From contig DKZK01000032.1 in NCBI GenBank assembly GCA_002493625.1, forward strand, positions 43,338 to 104,802: DNA of 61,465 nt, given 5' to 3'. The notes beneath the pieces were generated by a model. That model was not told the origin of the DNA. It was given only the letters and a program-made list of their open reading frames with translations, and made no database searches. Within the stretch, counting starts at the first letter, position 1. The number at the start of each line of letters is the position of its first letter. The DNA is from Lachnospiraceae bacterium UBA7076. GTDB taxonomy: Bacteria; Bacillota; Clostridia; Lachnospirales; Lachnospiraceae. Of this stretch, positions 8,873 to 16,246 are shown piece after piece. Position numbers and translations under genes: made by a program.

Positions 8873-9952
8873 TTAATCTCCAAAGGATATTCCAAGCATT
8901 TTTGCATTCTTTACGATACTGTCGTCAGGCGATACATACTTGAGCTTTCCTGCTGACTCGGAAAGAGGAATTGCAGTTACCTCGTTGTCCTTCATAACTA
9001 CAAGCTTGCCGAAATCCTCATCCCTTATAAGCTCTGCAGCCTTTGCTCCGAAGCGGCTTGATATAACTCTGTCATAAGGAACAGGGCTGCCGCCTCTCTG
9101 CGTATGTCCCGGAACCGTAACACGAATTTCTAATCCGCTGTATGCCTTTATCTGCTCTGCAACATGATATGCAACGGAAGGATGCTTTGCCGCAATTTCA
9201 GCCATGGCAGCCTTTTTCTCCTTTTTAGGAAGTTCAGCAACCTCCTTTGATATTGCGCCCTCGGCAACCGCAAGAATGGAAAATCCTTTGCCCGCCTTTG
9301 TCCTCTTTTCAAGAGCCTTGCACACCTTTTTTATATCGTATGGTATTTCCGGAATAAGTATAACGTCAGCGCCTGCAGCAATACCTGCATGAAGGGTAAT
9401 CCAGCCAACCTTATGACCCATAACCTCAACTATGAAAATTCTGTTATGTGACGCTGCCGTTGTGTGAATACAGTCTATGGCTTCTGTTGCAATATCCACC
9501 GCACTCTGGAAGCCGAAAGTCATATCCGTTCCCCAGATATCATTATCTATGGTCTTTGGAAGTCCCACAACATTCAGGCCCTCCTCACTGAGAAGATTAG
9601 CCGTTTTTTGCGAACCATTTCCGCCAAGTACAACAAGACAGTCAAGCTTTAACTTCTTGTAGGTTTCTTTCATCGCCTTTACCTTATCAAGACCATCCTC
9701 AGTAGGAACATTCATAAGCTTAAATGGCTGTCTTGAGCTTCCGAGAATCGTTCCGCCTCTTGTAAGTATTCCCGAAAAATCCTCCGCCGAAAGCTTTTTG
9801 TAGTTTCCGTACATAAGCCCCTTATAACCCTCAAGGAAGCCATATACCTCAACCTCCTTGAAACAGCCGTAAAGTCCTTTTACAACGCCTCTCATGGTTG
9901 CATTAAGTGCCTGACAATCTCCGCCGCTGGTCAACATACCTATTCTTTTCAT
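8873..9952 (-). CDS. 6-phosphofructokinase (ATP- or PPi-dependent)
   Basis: A 359-residue phosphofructokinase, which phosphorylates fructose 6-phosphate in glycolysis. The P-loop-like start GMLTSGGDCQALNA, the PKTIDNDI catalytic motif (about residue 132), EVMGHKVGW and the GHTQRGGSP sugar-phosphate motif are all seen. The donor site is unusual: GGNGSQ (about residue 108) replaces GGDGS, and PKTIDND carries Lys where classic ATP enzymes have Gly. Gly104 argues for ATP and Lys124 for pyrophosphate, so the donor is open. It is the last gene of the dnaX-ybaB-recR run, 39 bp after recR, with GAGG 8 nt before the ATG. Confidence 0.9.
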   Translation of the reverse strand: MKRIGMLTSGGDCQALNATMRGVVKGLYGCFKEVEVYGFLEGYKGLMYGNYKKLSAEDFSGILTRGGTILGSSRQPFKLMNVPTEDGLDKVKAMKETYKKLKLDCLVVLGGNGSQKTANLLSEEGLNVVGLPKTIDNDIWGTDMTFGFQSAVDIATEAIDCIHTTAASHNRIFIVEVMGHKVGWITLHAGIAAGADVILIPEIPYDIKKVCKALEKRTKAGKGFSILAVAEGAISKEVAELPKKEKKAAMAEIAAKHPSVAYHVAEQIKAYSGLEIRVTVPGHTQRGGSPVPYDRVISSRFGAKAAELIRDEDFGKLVVMKDNEVTAIPLSESAGKLKYVSPDDSIVKNAKMLGISFGD

Positions 9953-9991
9953 AGTACATACCTCACTTTCTTTTAACTATAATTGTGGTGA

Positions 9992-10591
9992 CTAAATAGT
10001 TATTCTTCCCTCCAATGCTCTGAGAAGCGTAACCTCATCTATACATTCCAAATCTCCCCCTACAGGCACACCACTTGCTATCCTCGTTGTCTTTATGCCT
10101 GAAGGCTTAATGAGCTTTGATATGTACATTGCCGTAGCCTCACCCTCAACACTGGAATTTGTGGCAATAATTAATTCTTCAACATCAAGCTGTTCAAGAC
10201 GCAGAATGAGCTCCTTAAGCTTAATGTCACCTGCCCCTATGCCAAGCGCAGGATTTATAACTCCATGCAATACGTGATAAATGCCCTCGTATCTGCCTGT
10301 TCTCTCATACGCCGCCAAATCTCTCGGAGTTTCCACAACCATAATAAGCTTGTGGTTTCTCTTCTCCGATGCGCATATGGGGCAGACATCCCTGTCCGTT
10401 ATCGTGTAACAGGATTTGCAGTATTTTATGTTTGTCTTTGCATCAACAATTGCATCAGCAAGATTTTTAGCCCTGTCCTCCGGCATGTTTATTATATAAA
10501 ATGCCAACCTCTGCGCCGTTTTGCCTCCTATGCCCGGAAGTCTTGACAGTTCCTCAATCAGTTTATTAACCTGTCCTCCGTATATATCCAT
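9992..10591 (-). CDS. recR: Recombination mediator protein RecR
   Basis: A 199-residue DNA repair protein that works with RecO and RecF to load RecA. It has the N-terminal helix-hairpin-helix (LSRLPGIGGKTAQRLAF), a four-cysteine zinc motif CKSCYTITDRDVCPIC at about 57-72, and a Toprim domain (IMVVETPRDLAAYERTG, then the ATNSSVEGEATAMY motif). Length matches the family. Its start overlaps the ybaB stop by one base (TGATG), so the two are translationally coupled. Confidence 0.96.
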   Translation of the reverse strand: MDIYGGQVNKLIEELSRLPGIGGKTAQRLAFYIINMPEDRAKNLADAIVDAKTNIKYCKSCYTITDRDVCPICASEKRNHKLIMVVETPRDLAAYERTGRYEGIYHVLHGVINPALGIGAGDIKLKELILRLEQLDVEELIIATNSSVEGEATAMYISKLIKPSGIKTTRIASGVPVGGDLECIDEVTLLRALEGRITI

Positions 10592-10941
10592 CAGAACGGA
10601 AAACCTCCGCCCATACTTCCTGTAATTTTACCCATCTGCGCCTTCTCATCCTCGCTCTGCATTCTTATGGCTTCATTTACCGCAGCAATTATTGTGTCTT
10701 CCAGCATTTCTATATCATCCTTATCTACAATATCCTCATCCAGATGCAGCTCGGTAATTTCCTTTTTGCCGTTTATTTTAACCTTGACTGCTCCGCCGCC
10801 GGATGATGCCTCGTATTCCTTTTCCTCAAGCTCCTTTGTAGTCTCCTCCATCTGCTTCTGCATTTTCTGAGCCTGCTTCATAAGATTGTTCATGTTTCCC
10901 GGCATCATGCCGCCACCCGGAAATCCACCTCTTTTTGCCAT
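10591..10941 (-). CDS. YbaB/EbfC-family nucleoid-associated protein
   Basis: A 116-residue small DNA-binding protein. It has a Gly- and Met-rich start (MAKRGGFPGGGMMPGNM), a long helix (NLMKQAQKMQKQMEETTKEL), and the VKVKINGKKEITELHLDEDIV core seen across the family. In most Firmicutes it lies between dnaX and recR, exactly as here, 11 bp after dnaX and overlapping recR by one base. It is thought to coat or organise DNA near repair sites. Confidence 0.93.
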   Translation of the reverse strand: MAKRGGFPGGGMMPGNMNNLMKQAQKMQKQMEETTKELEEKEYEASSGGGAVKVKINGKKEITELHLDEDIVDKDDIEMLEDTIIAAVNEAIRMQSEDEKAQMGKITGSMGGGFPF

Positions 10942-10952
10942 TTTCTTTCCTC

Positions 10953-12746
10953 CTAAGATTTAAATTCAATATTATCAAAGTTTATTTTTGAAATATCCCA
11001 CTCTGCCACATTGGAATTTTGATATTCCTTCGGTCTTACCTTTCTTAAAGAAACATGCACTTCCCTTTCGGTAAATTCCGCAATCATTTCCTCAAGATGT
11101 TTTATATTGCGCGGTTCGCTGAAGTATTTTATCGCCATGAAATTTTCATCATTTTCAACAAATGTAAGCTCAATGGTGGAGGGTGTTTCCCCCGGTACTA
11201 CATTCGCCTTGTCAAGATATGTCCTTTCCATTTTCATGACCGTCTGCCTCAGATCATGCCATGCTGACACGATTCTTTTAACTTCATCATAGCCAGCCTC
11301 CTTGTACTTGTTTTTTAAATTATCCGCTATTTTTTGCTCCGGTCCTGACCCGTCAGCCTGATTTTCCGTGTCTGCATTCATTTGTGCAGCCGAGGTATTC
11401 GTTGTATTACTCTGCGGTACATTTCCCTTTTGCAGGTTAATGTTTTCTGGATTAATGTTTTGCTTATTAACATCCTGTATATTAGCATTTAATATATTGA
11501 CGTTTTGTGTATTAGCATTTTGTATATTGGCATTTTGTGTATCAGCATTTTGTATACCGGCATTTCCTGCACTGACATATACAATGTTCCCGGCTCCGAT
11601 ATCCTCAAGCCGTTTTTCCAGCTCCTCAATGCGTTTTTCCATGGCAGCATAGCCCTGCTGCATCTGGGGCTTGCACATTTTTATGACTGCCACCTCCAAA
11701 ACAATCCGCTTTGTGGTGGCGCGGTTTATCTTTGACGCCGCCTCCTGAAGAATATTTATGTAGTTAATCAGGTATTCCTCAGACAAATCATTTCCAAGCT
11801 CTAAAAGGCGCGGAATATTTTCGGATGTGACATCCACAGTCATGGCAGGATTCATCTTAAGCACAAGCACATTTCTCACAAATGATGTAAACTCGTTTAC
11901 AATCTGTGTTAAATCCTTTCCCTGCCACACGGCGTCATCAATTATATTTATGGCTGTGAGCGTATCTCCCGAAACAATTGCAGACATAAGCTTAATGTAT
12001 ATTTCTATATCTACAGCTCCAATTGTCTCAAGCACCCGGTCATAGGTAAGCTCCTCGCCAAGATTAAAGGCTATGCACTGGTCTAAAATACTAAGAGCAT
12101 CTCGCATGGATCCGTCTGCCGCCTTTGCAACATAGGCAAGCGCTTCCCTTGTTGCCCTGACATCTTCCCGCTCTAAAAGCTCCGCAAGCCTGTCAGTAAT
12201 TGTCTCTATGGATATCCGTCTGAAATCATATCTCTGACATCTGGATAAAATTGTTGCAGGTATCATGTGTGCCTCAGTGGTTGCCAATATAAAAATGACA
12301 TATTCCGGCGGTTCCTCCAGGGTCTTTAAAAGCGCATTGAATGCACCCTTAGAAAGCATATGCACCTCATCTATTATATACACCAGATATCTGCCCTGTG
12401 TAGGCGAATACTGAACTGCGCCGTTAATTTGTCTGATGTTGTCAACACCGTTATTTGATGCCGCATCAATCTCAATCACATTCATAGAATTGCCTGCTGC
12501 TATCGCCTTGCAGCTTGCACATTCATTGCAGGGGCTTCCATCTACAGGATTCTCGCAGTTTACCGCCTTTGCCATCAGCTTTGCAATTGTAGTTTTTCCT
12601 GTTCCTCTGGTTCCGCAAAAAAGATACGCATGTCCTATTCTGTCATGCTTAATTTGATTTCTCAGAGTTGTAACTATGTGTTCCTGACCCTTGACCTCCT
12701 GAAATTCATCAGGACGCCACTTACGGTATAATGCCATATAGGACAT
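10953..12746 (-). CDS. dnaX: DNA polymerase III subunits gamma/tau
   Basis: Clamp-loader ATPase of 597 residues. Walker A is GTRGTGKTT (about 45-53), followed by a zinc module (CENPVDGSPCNECASC), Walker B YIIDEVHML and the SRC sensor region ATILSRCQRYDFR. Domain III follows, then a linker (about 390-440) made of Asn/Gln-rich five-residue repeats (NADTQ NANIQ NANTQ NVNIL type). The C-terminal part (about 470-597) is the polymerase-contact region. Start at 12746 follows AGAAGG. It heads the dnaX-ybaB-recR-pfk run and lies 20 bp after the flavodoxin-like gene. Confidence 0.95.
   Translation of the reverse strand: MSYMALYRKWRPDEFQEVKGQEHIVTTLRNQIKHDRIGHAYLFCGTRGTGKTTIAKLMAKAVNCENPVDGSPCNECASCKAIAAGNSMNVIEIDAASNNGVDNIRQINGAVQYSPTQGRYLVYIIDEVHMLSKGAFNALLKTLEEPPEYVIFILATTEAHMIPATILSRCQRYDFRRISIETITDRLAELLEREDVRATREALAYVAKAADGSMRDALSILDQCIAFNLGEELTYDRVLETIGAVDIEIYIKLMSAIVSGDTLTAINIIDDAVWQGKDLTQIVNEFTSFVRNVLVLKMNPAMTVDVTSENIPRLLELGNDLSEEYLINYINILQEAASKINRATTKRIVLEVAVIKMCKPQMQQGYAAMEKRIEELEKRLEDIGAGNIVYVSAGNAGIQNADTQNANIQNANTQNVNILNANIQDVNKQNINPENINLQKGNVPQSNTTNTSAAQMNADTENQADGSGPEQKIADNLKNKYKEAGYDEVKRIVSAWHDLRQTVMKMERTYLDKANVVPGETPSTIELTFVENDENFMAIKYFSEPRNIKHLEEMIAEFTEREVHVSLRKVRPKEYQNSNVAEWDISKINFDNIEFKS
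11430..11570 (-). repeat. 15-bp repeats coding for Asn/Gln pentapeptides in DnaX
   Basis: Within dnaX a degenerate 15-bp unit is repeated about eight to nine times and encodes pentapeptides of the pattern N-[AVI]-[ND]-x-Q. It lies in the linker between the collar domain and the C-terminal part. The reading frame is kept throughout, so the array expands a flexible linker and does not disrupt the gene. Confidence 0.7.
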
Positions 12747-12766
12747 ACAGTGCCTTCTTTCTAAAC

Positions 12767-13774
12767 CTATTTTCTGCCAAATCTGAATATCTGATCCAGC
12801 ATCCTAAGTGTCCTGAAATTCCCCTTTGCGGTTATTTCTCCCGACATAAATCCCTTTTGGAACGTCTGTTTTCCCGCAAAAATTTTCCTCATAAGGGCAG
12901 TGCTGGTTTTAAGCTTTACGTCACCCTCCTGATCCTCACCGTACTCACATTTAAGCTCGGTTCCTGCATGAATAATAAGATTTTTCCCTGTATCTGAAAT
13001 TATAATAACATACTTTGCGCTAAAATCCTTTTCGGGATGGAAATTTGTATAAAAGGCCTCTATAATGTCATCCTCATATATAATTTCTTCCTTAGGTTCT
13101 TCATCTCCCATCATCTGCTTGAACATGGCAGCAAGCTCCTCGATATCCTCTTTCTGCTTTTTAACATATCCGTCATCCGCCACAAATTTTGAGAGCTGCT
13201 CGCTTTCCTGTGGCGTAAGATTTATGCTGCTTTTCTTTATTATATTATTTTTTACCGCAATACTGCTCGTTGGAAGCTTGATGGCTTTTTTATTTATGCT
13301 TCTGTACAAATCCTCCGCTTTTTTCTCTATAACGCCTAAATATGCGGCATTGGATTCTATGTCCTCATGACTGTCAACATATAGTGCAAGTCCATGTAAA
13401 GGTATACCTCCCAAAACATCCCATGACTTTCTGAGTGACAACTCAACATCCTGCTCACCGTAAGCCGTAGCCACAACCACAGGCAGCATGTAAAGCTTGG
13501 ATATTTTCCCCTTATCGCCATACAGCCAGCACATATCAAGAAACTGCTGCATGTAGCCGCCCATTCCAAACCACTCCACATTAGCCGCAAGTATAACTCC
13601 GTCACATTCCTTTAACGTGTTAGGCAGTGTAGCTATTCCGGCTTTATCCTCATACATATTATACCTTGTTACCTTTACGCGAAGCTCCTCAAGAACCTGT
13701 ATAATTCTTTCTATAACAAATAATGTAGGGTCATCAAGAAGCCCCCGTCCTCCGTAGTATACATTGATATTCAA
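12767..13774 (-). CDS. Flavodoxin-fold protein with SCP2-like C-terminal domain
   Basis: A protein of about 335 residues with two parts. Residues 1-170 form a flavodoxin/NADPH-dependent FMN reductase-like fold (NINVYYGGRG at strand 1, then CDGVILAANVEWFGMGG and LPVVVATAYGEQD). Residues about 235-335 look like an SCP2 sterol-binding domain (KYVIIISDTGKNLIIHAG, then FMSGEITAKGNFRTLRML). The frame extends to a GTG at 13783, but GAGAGGTG is spaced 6 nt from a TTG at 13774, which I prefer. It may bind FMN and a lipid-like ligand. The next gene is dnaX, 20 bp away; no functional link is known. Confidence 0.75.
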   Translation of the reverse strand: MNINVYYGGRGLLDDPTLFVIERIIQVLEELRVKVTRYNMYEDKAGIATLPNTLKECDGVILAANVEWFGMGGYMQQFLDMCWLYGDKGKISKLYMLPVVVATAYGEQDVELSLRKSWDVLGGIPLHGLALYVDSHEDIESNAAYLGVIEKKAEDLYRSINKKAIKLPTSSIAVKNNIIKKSSINLTPQESEQLSKFVADDGYVKKQKEDIEELAAMFKQMMGDEEPKEEIIYEDDIIEAFYTNFHPEKDFSAKYVIIISDTGKNLIIHAGTELKCEYGEDQEGDVKLKTSTALMRKIFAGKQTFQKGFMSGEITAKGNFRTLRMLDQIFRFGRK

Positions 13775-13834
13775 AACTTTCACCTCTCAAAACAATAAAT
13801 CTGTTTTAATAAAAAACAATATATACTCTAATAT

Positions 13835-13866
13835 AACAAAAATAGCCTTGTTAGTAAAGGCTATTT
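13835..13866 (-). terminator. Rho-independent terminator of the Tad operon
   Basis: On the minus strand the stem AATAGCCTT / AAGGCTATT with a 7-nt loop is followed by TTTTTGTT. It begins inside the stop codon of the FHA gene, the last gene of the pilus operon. Confidence 0.8.
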
Positions 13867-14736
13867 AACGAAGAATTCCTCATTGGCAAAGGCAATGATG
13901 TCTCCCTGCCTCAATTGCCTGTTCTCAAAAGCTGTAAGCCTTACCGAGTTTATAAATGTTCCATTTGTAGAGTTTTCATCCTGTATCCATATTCCGTTTT
14001 CACCTATAAAAACACATGCATGTACCCTGCTTATCTGATTTGTGGCAAGTCTGTAGTCCGTCTGCTTCCTTCCACGTCCTATAACGATTTTTTCTTTATA
14101 ATCACTGAATCTTACAGGCTCAAGCAAACCGTTTGTAAGGGGCACAAGGCAGCTTATTTCATTATCGGGCGGTTCAACATACGGATTATCTGTATTATTT
14201 TCAACCTCAGCCTCACATAAAACCGCTTCTCTTAATTTTTCCATTGAAACTCCCGGATCCGTAATCATATCATATATCCCATACATATATACAAGACCTT
14301 CACTATCACGATGATCAAAGCCCTTCATTAAAATTTCCATCATACCCCTGAGCTGCTGCCTTATATCCGTATTATACTCAGGAACATAGATAATTCCTAT
14401 ACTTTTTGTATCAGCATTGTATGTCATATATCTTATATCTATTACAAGGTCGTTTGCAGAAAGCAGATACCCTTCCAATGAAAATATACACTCAAGCAGC
14501 TGCGCCATTATAAGCTTAAGCAGCATCCCGTCAAGTCTGAGCTTTAACAGCGCCCTTTCAAGTATATAATTGCCTGACGTTTTATATCTCAGCCATATCT
14601 CGCCGTCAAGCTCATATGACGTAGGGCGAAGCATGTAAGGTATGTTGTTTTCGTCTATCATACGGCTTTTATATCCTGCGGCTGAGGTTTTTAACAAGCT
14701 GATGCCATCAAGCTTCACATCCATATAATTATCCAT
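13861..14736 (-). CDS. DUF6382 and FHA domain protein of the Tad operon
   Basis: A 291-residue cytoplasmic protein. The N-terminal 160 residues are a DUF6382-type domain (YILERALLKLRLDGMLLKL, YLLSANDLVIDIRYM), related to the genes at 1-759 and 793-2661. The last 80 residues are a canonical FHA domain with IVIGRGRKQTDY, the phospho-contact motif SRVHACVF and NSTNGTFINS. I choose the ATG at 14736 because AGGAG lies 7 nt upstream and it starts 4 nt after the pseudopilin stop; an ATG at 14763 would overlap that gene. As the last gene before the terminator it is part of the pilus operon. FHA recognition of a phosphorylated pilus component is inferred. Confidence 0.85.
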   Translation of the reverse strand: MDNYMDVKLDGISLLKTSAAGYKSRMIDENNIPYMLRPTSYELDGEIWLRYKTSGNYILERALLKLRLDGMLLKLIMAQLLECIFSLEGYLLSANDLVIDIRYMTYNADTKSIGIIYVPEYNTDIRQQLRGMMEILMKGFDHRDSEGLVYMYGIYDMITDPGVSMEKLREAVLCEAEVENNTDNPYVEPPDNEISCLVPLTNGLLEPVRFSDYKEKIVIGRGRKQTDYRLATNQISRVHACVFIGENGIWIQDENSTNGTFINSVRLTAFENRQLRQGDIIAFANEEFFVK

Positions 14737-14740
14737 GTCG

Positions 14741-15094
14741 CTACTCCTGAAAAATATCTCCATACATCTGCCACCTCCTTAATCGGGGAGTACATTTATC
14801 ATATTCCGTCTTATATGTAATCTCTCTGCTTTTATAGTGTAACGGTTCTTTTATCCTTTTTGCGCAGCCAAAAACAAATCCATTTTCCTCGTATACCATC
14901 ATCTGTTCATTTATATCATTCTCCGCACCGCCCGAATATGTGTATATAGCTGAATAGGACATTTCCTGCCTCTTAATGTCATTAACAGGTATAAGCAGAA
15001 GCATCACACAAAATATTGTTATAAATACCACAACCGGCATTACAAAGCACATTTCCACAGTAGTGCTTCCCGAATTATTATTTTTTATTTTCAA
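14741..15094 (-). CDS. TadE-like pseudopilin (second copy)
   Basis: A 117-residue minor pilin-like protein. The N-terminus reads NNNSGSTTVEMCFVMP, a Tad-type prepilin site with Gly at -1 and Glu at +5, followed by a hydrophobic helix (residues about 14-32). The rest is a short extracytoplasmic part with two Cys. The start appears to be a TTG at 15094 with GGAGGAGGT about 12 nt upstream, which is a wide spacing, so expression may be low. It lies between the larger TadE-like gene and the FHA gene; element E2 sits just upstream. Processing by the peptidase at 22649 is inferred. Confidence 0.75.
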   Translation of the reverse strand: MKIKNNNSGSTTVEMCFVMPVVVFITIFCVMLLLIPVNDIKRQEMSYSAIYTYSGGAENDINEQMMVYEENGFVFGCAKRIKEPLHYKSREITYKTEYDKCTPRLRRWQMYGDIFQE

Positions 15095-15130
15095 GATTAA
15101 CCAGATACCTCCTCCCTATATATTGTATAA

Positions 15131-15253
15131 TAGGCAATTGCAAAACTCCTTATGTTCAAAACATAGTTGTGAAATATAGACAAAATCATAAGCAAGGTGA
15201 TTTGTCTATATTGAACAACGGACGTTGGCAAAAAAGGAGTTTCGCAATTACTA
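15131..15253. mobile_element. MITE-like palindromic element, copy E2
   Basis: A short, about 122-bp, member of the E1/E3 family between the two TadE-like genes. The left end is TAGGCAATTGCAAAACTCC and the right end (complement) is TAGTAATTGCGAAACTCC. The inner block TATAGACAAA is also inverted. The right end overlaps the TAG stop codon (15251-15253) of the larger TadE-like gene, so the insertion may have supplied that stop. No clear target duplication is visible. Confidence 0.65.
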
Positions 15254-15985
15254 ATTCCCCCCGCATCTCTGACAAGCTCCTATATGCTCCACCTCACAGA
15301 GCCTTACACGTTTTATGCTTCTTTTTAATCCGCTGCATGTTTTTCCCGAATGGTACCGGTCACCATATTCTGTAATATATACCGTCTGCCCGCATTCATC
15401 ACCGCAAAATTCACAGGGCGAAAGGTTATTTTTTTCTGCCTGCTTTTTGCTCGTACATGAAATTGAAAGGGACAGGTGTGTACACGACCTTGTTGTATGG
15501 TACACCTCCATATTATCCGTCACATAAACGTATTTTTCGTTATCAGATTCCTCCCCCTCCTCATTCTGTTCCTTTAAATAACCGCAATATATGCGCTGCT
15601 TTAGCGTATAGCTTTTTTCATGTGAAAAATAATCAAAAAACGGAATATTACAATTTAATTTATATGTTACGGTAAGCTCCACGTCGTTTTCTTCTGTTTT
15701 AAAGCATGAGCCTGTAAAGCTCACACCTGAAACGCCGCCCTTAATGTATTTATCAACAAGCTTTGGATCATCAACATATTTTTTAAGCCTCGACTGCGCA
15801 AGCCACGTATTTCCCTCGCCTATATATCCATACTCTGCCATATACTCGGCAGTTTCCCATGCTGCCTCATAAACAATATTTTCTGCAAGCCTGCACATGG
15901 AAAATTCATATAGCGCAAGCATACCGAAAATAAATATCGGAAGAATGAGCGTAGCTTCAACAACTGTGTTTCCCTTGTTATTCAT
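15251..15985 (-). CDS. TadE-like pseudopilin with two C-terminal His/Cys modules
   Basis: A 244-residue protein. The N-terminus NNKGNTVVEATLILP gives a Tad prepilin cleavage site (Gly5, Glu at +5) and a membrane helix up to about residue 28. A TadE-type extracytoplasmic region follows (to about 135). The C-terminus holds two copies of a YHxxxxC...CxxC module: H163, C168, C191, C194 and H212, C217, C238, C241. Similar short modules occur in some secreted nucleases and are thought to bind zinc. I place the start at 15985 (GTGAGG 5-6 nt upstream); the longer frame runs into a palindromic element. Metal binding at the pilus is an inference. Confidence 0.82.
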   Translation of the reverse strand: MNNKGNTVVEATLILPIFIFGMLALYEFSMCRLAENIVYEAAWETAEYMAEYGYIGEGNTWLAQSRLKKYVDDPKLVDKYIKGGVSGVSFTGSCFKTEENDVELTVTYKLNCNIPFFDYFSHEKSYTLKQRIYCGYLKEQNEEGEESDNEKYVYVTDNMEVYHTTRSCTHLSLSISCTSKKQAEKNNLSPCEFCGDECGQTVYITEYGDRYHSGKTCSGLKRSIKRVRLCEVEHIGACQRCGGN

Positions 15986-16003
15986 ACGAACCTCACTTTT
16001 CAT

Positions 16004-16143
16004 GGGGCTGTCGCAATAAGGAATTGTTTTCTTGACAGCTATGCATTTTAAACAAAGAAAGTGGAAGTTAAGTAACACGTTGAAGCGTTCTTTGTTTAAA
16101 ATGTATAATAAAAAAGAATTGAAATCCTTATTGCGACAGCCCC
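16004..16143. mobile_element. Palindromic MITE-like element with GGGGCTGTCGCAATAAGG ends
   Basis: A 140-bp non-coding palindrome. Its ends are inverted repeats of GGGGCTGTCGCAATAAGGA, and a second block CATTTTAAACAAAGAA is also inverted inside. Ends of this type are common among insertion sequences of Firmicutes, so this could be a deletion derivative of one. It differs from the E1-E4 family. It lies directly upstream of the larger TadE-like gene and ends 18 bp before its start codon. Confidence 0.7.
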
Positions 16144-16149
16144 TATCTG

Positions 16150-16246
16150 CATACTGATTGTCCCAACACCCTCTGCCTATATGGTTTGCACCCGGAGAGG
16201 CTTTATTTATTTTTGGCGTGACAGAGGATGCCGGGACAATCAGTAT
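16150..16246. repeat. Long inverted repeat at the 3' end of the DUF5702-like gene
   Basis: The arm ATACTGATTGTCCC...CCTCTG at 16150-16174 is matched by its complement at 16222-16246, with a loop of about 47 nt. The right arm includes the stop codon of the DUF5702-like gene (16240-16242). In the pilus mRNA it would form a 25-bp stem between that gene and tadE. It lacks a U-run, so mRNA stability or partial attenuation is more likely than full termination. Confidence 0.65.

Noticed and set aside
12747..12766. Signal recognition particle RNA gene next to dnaX, as in some Firmicutes
   Set aside because: Only 20 bp separate dnaX from the gene before it.
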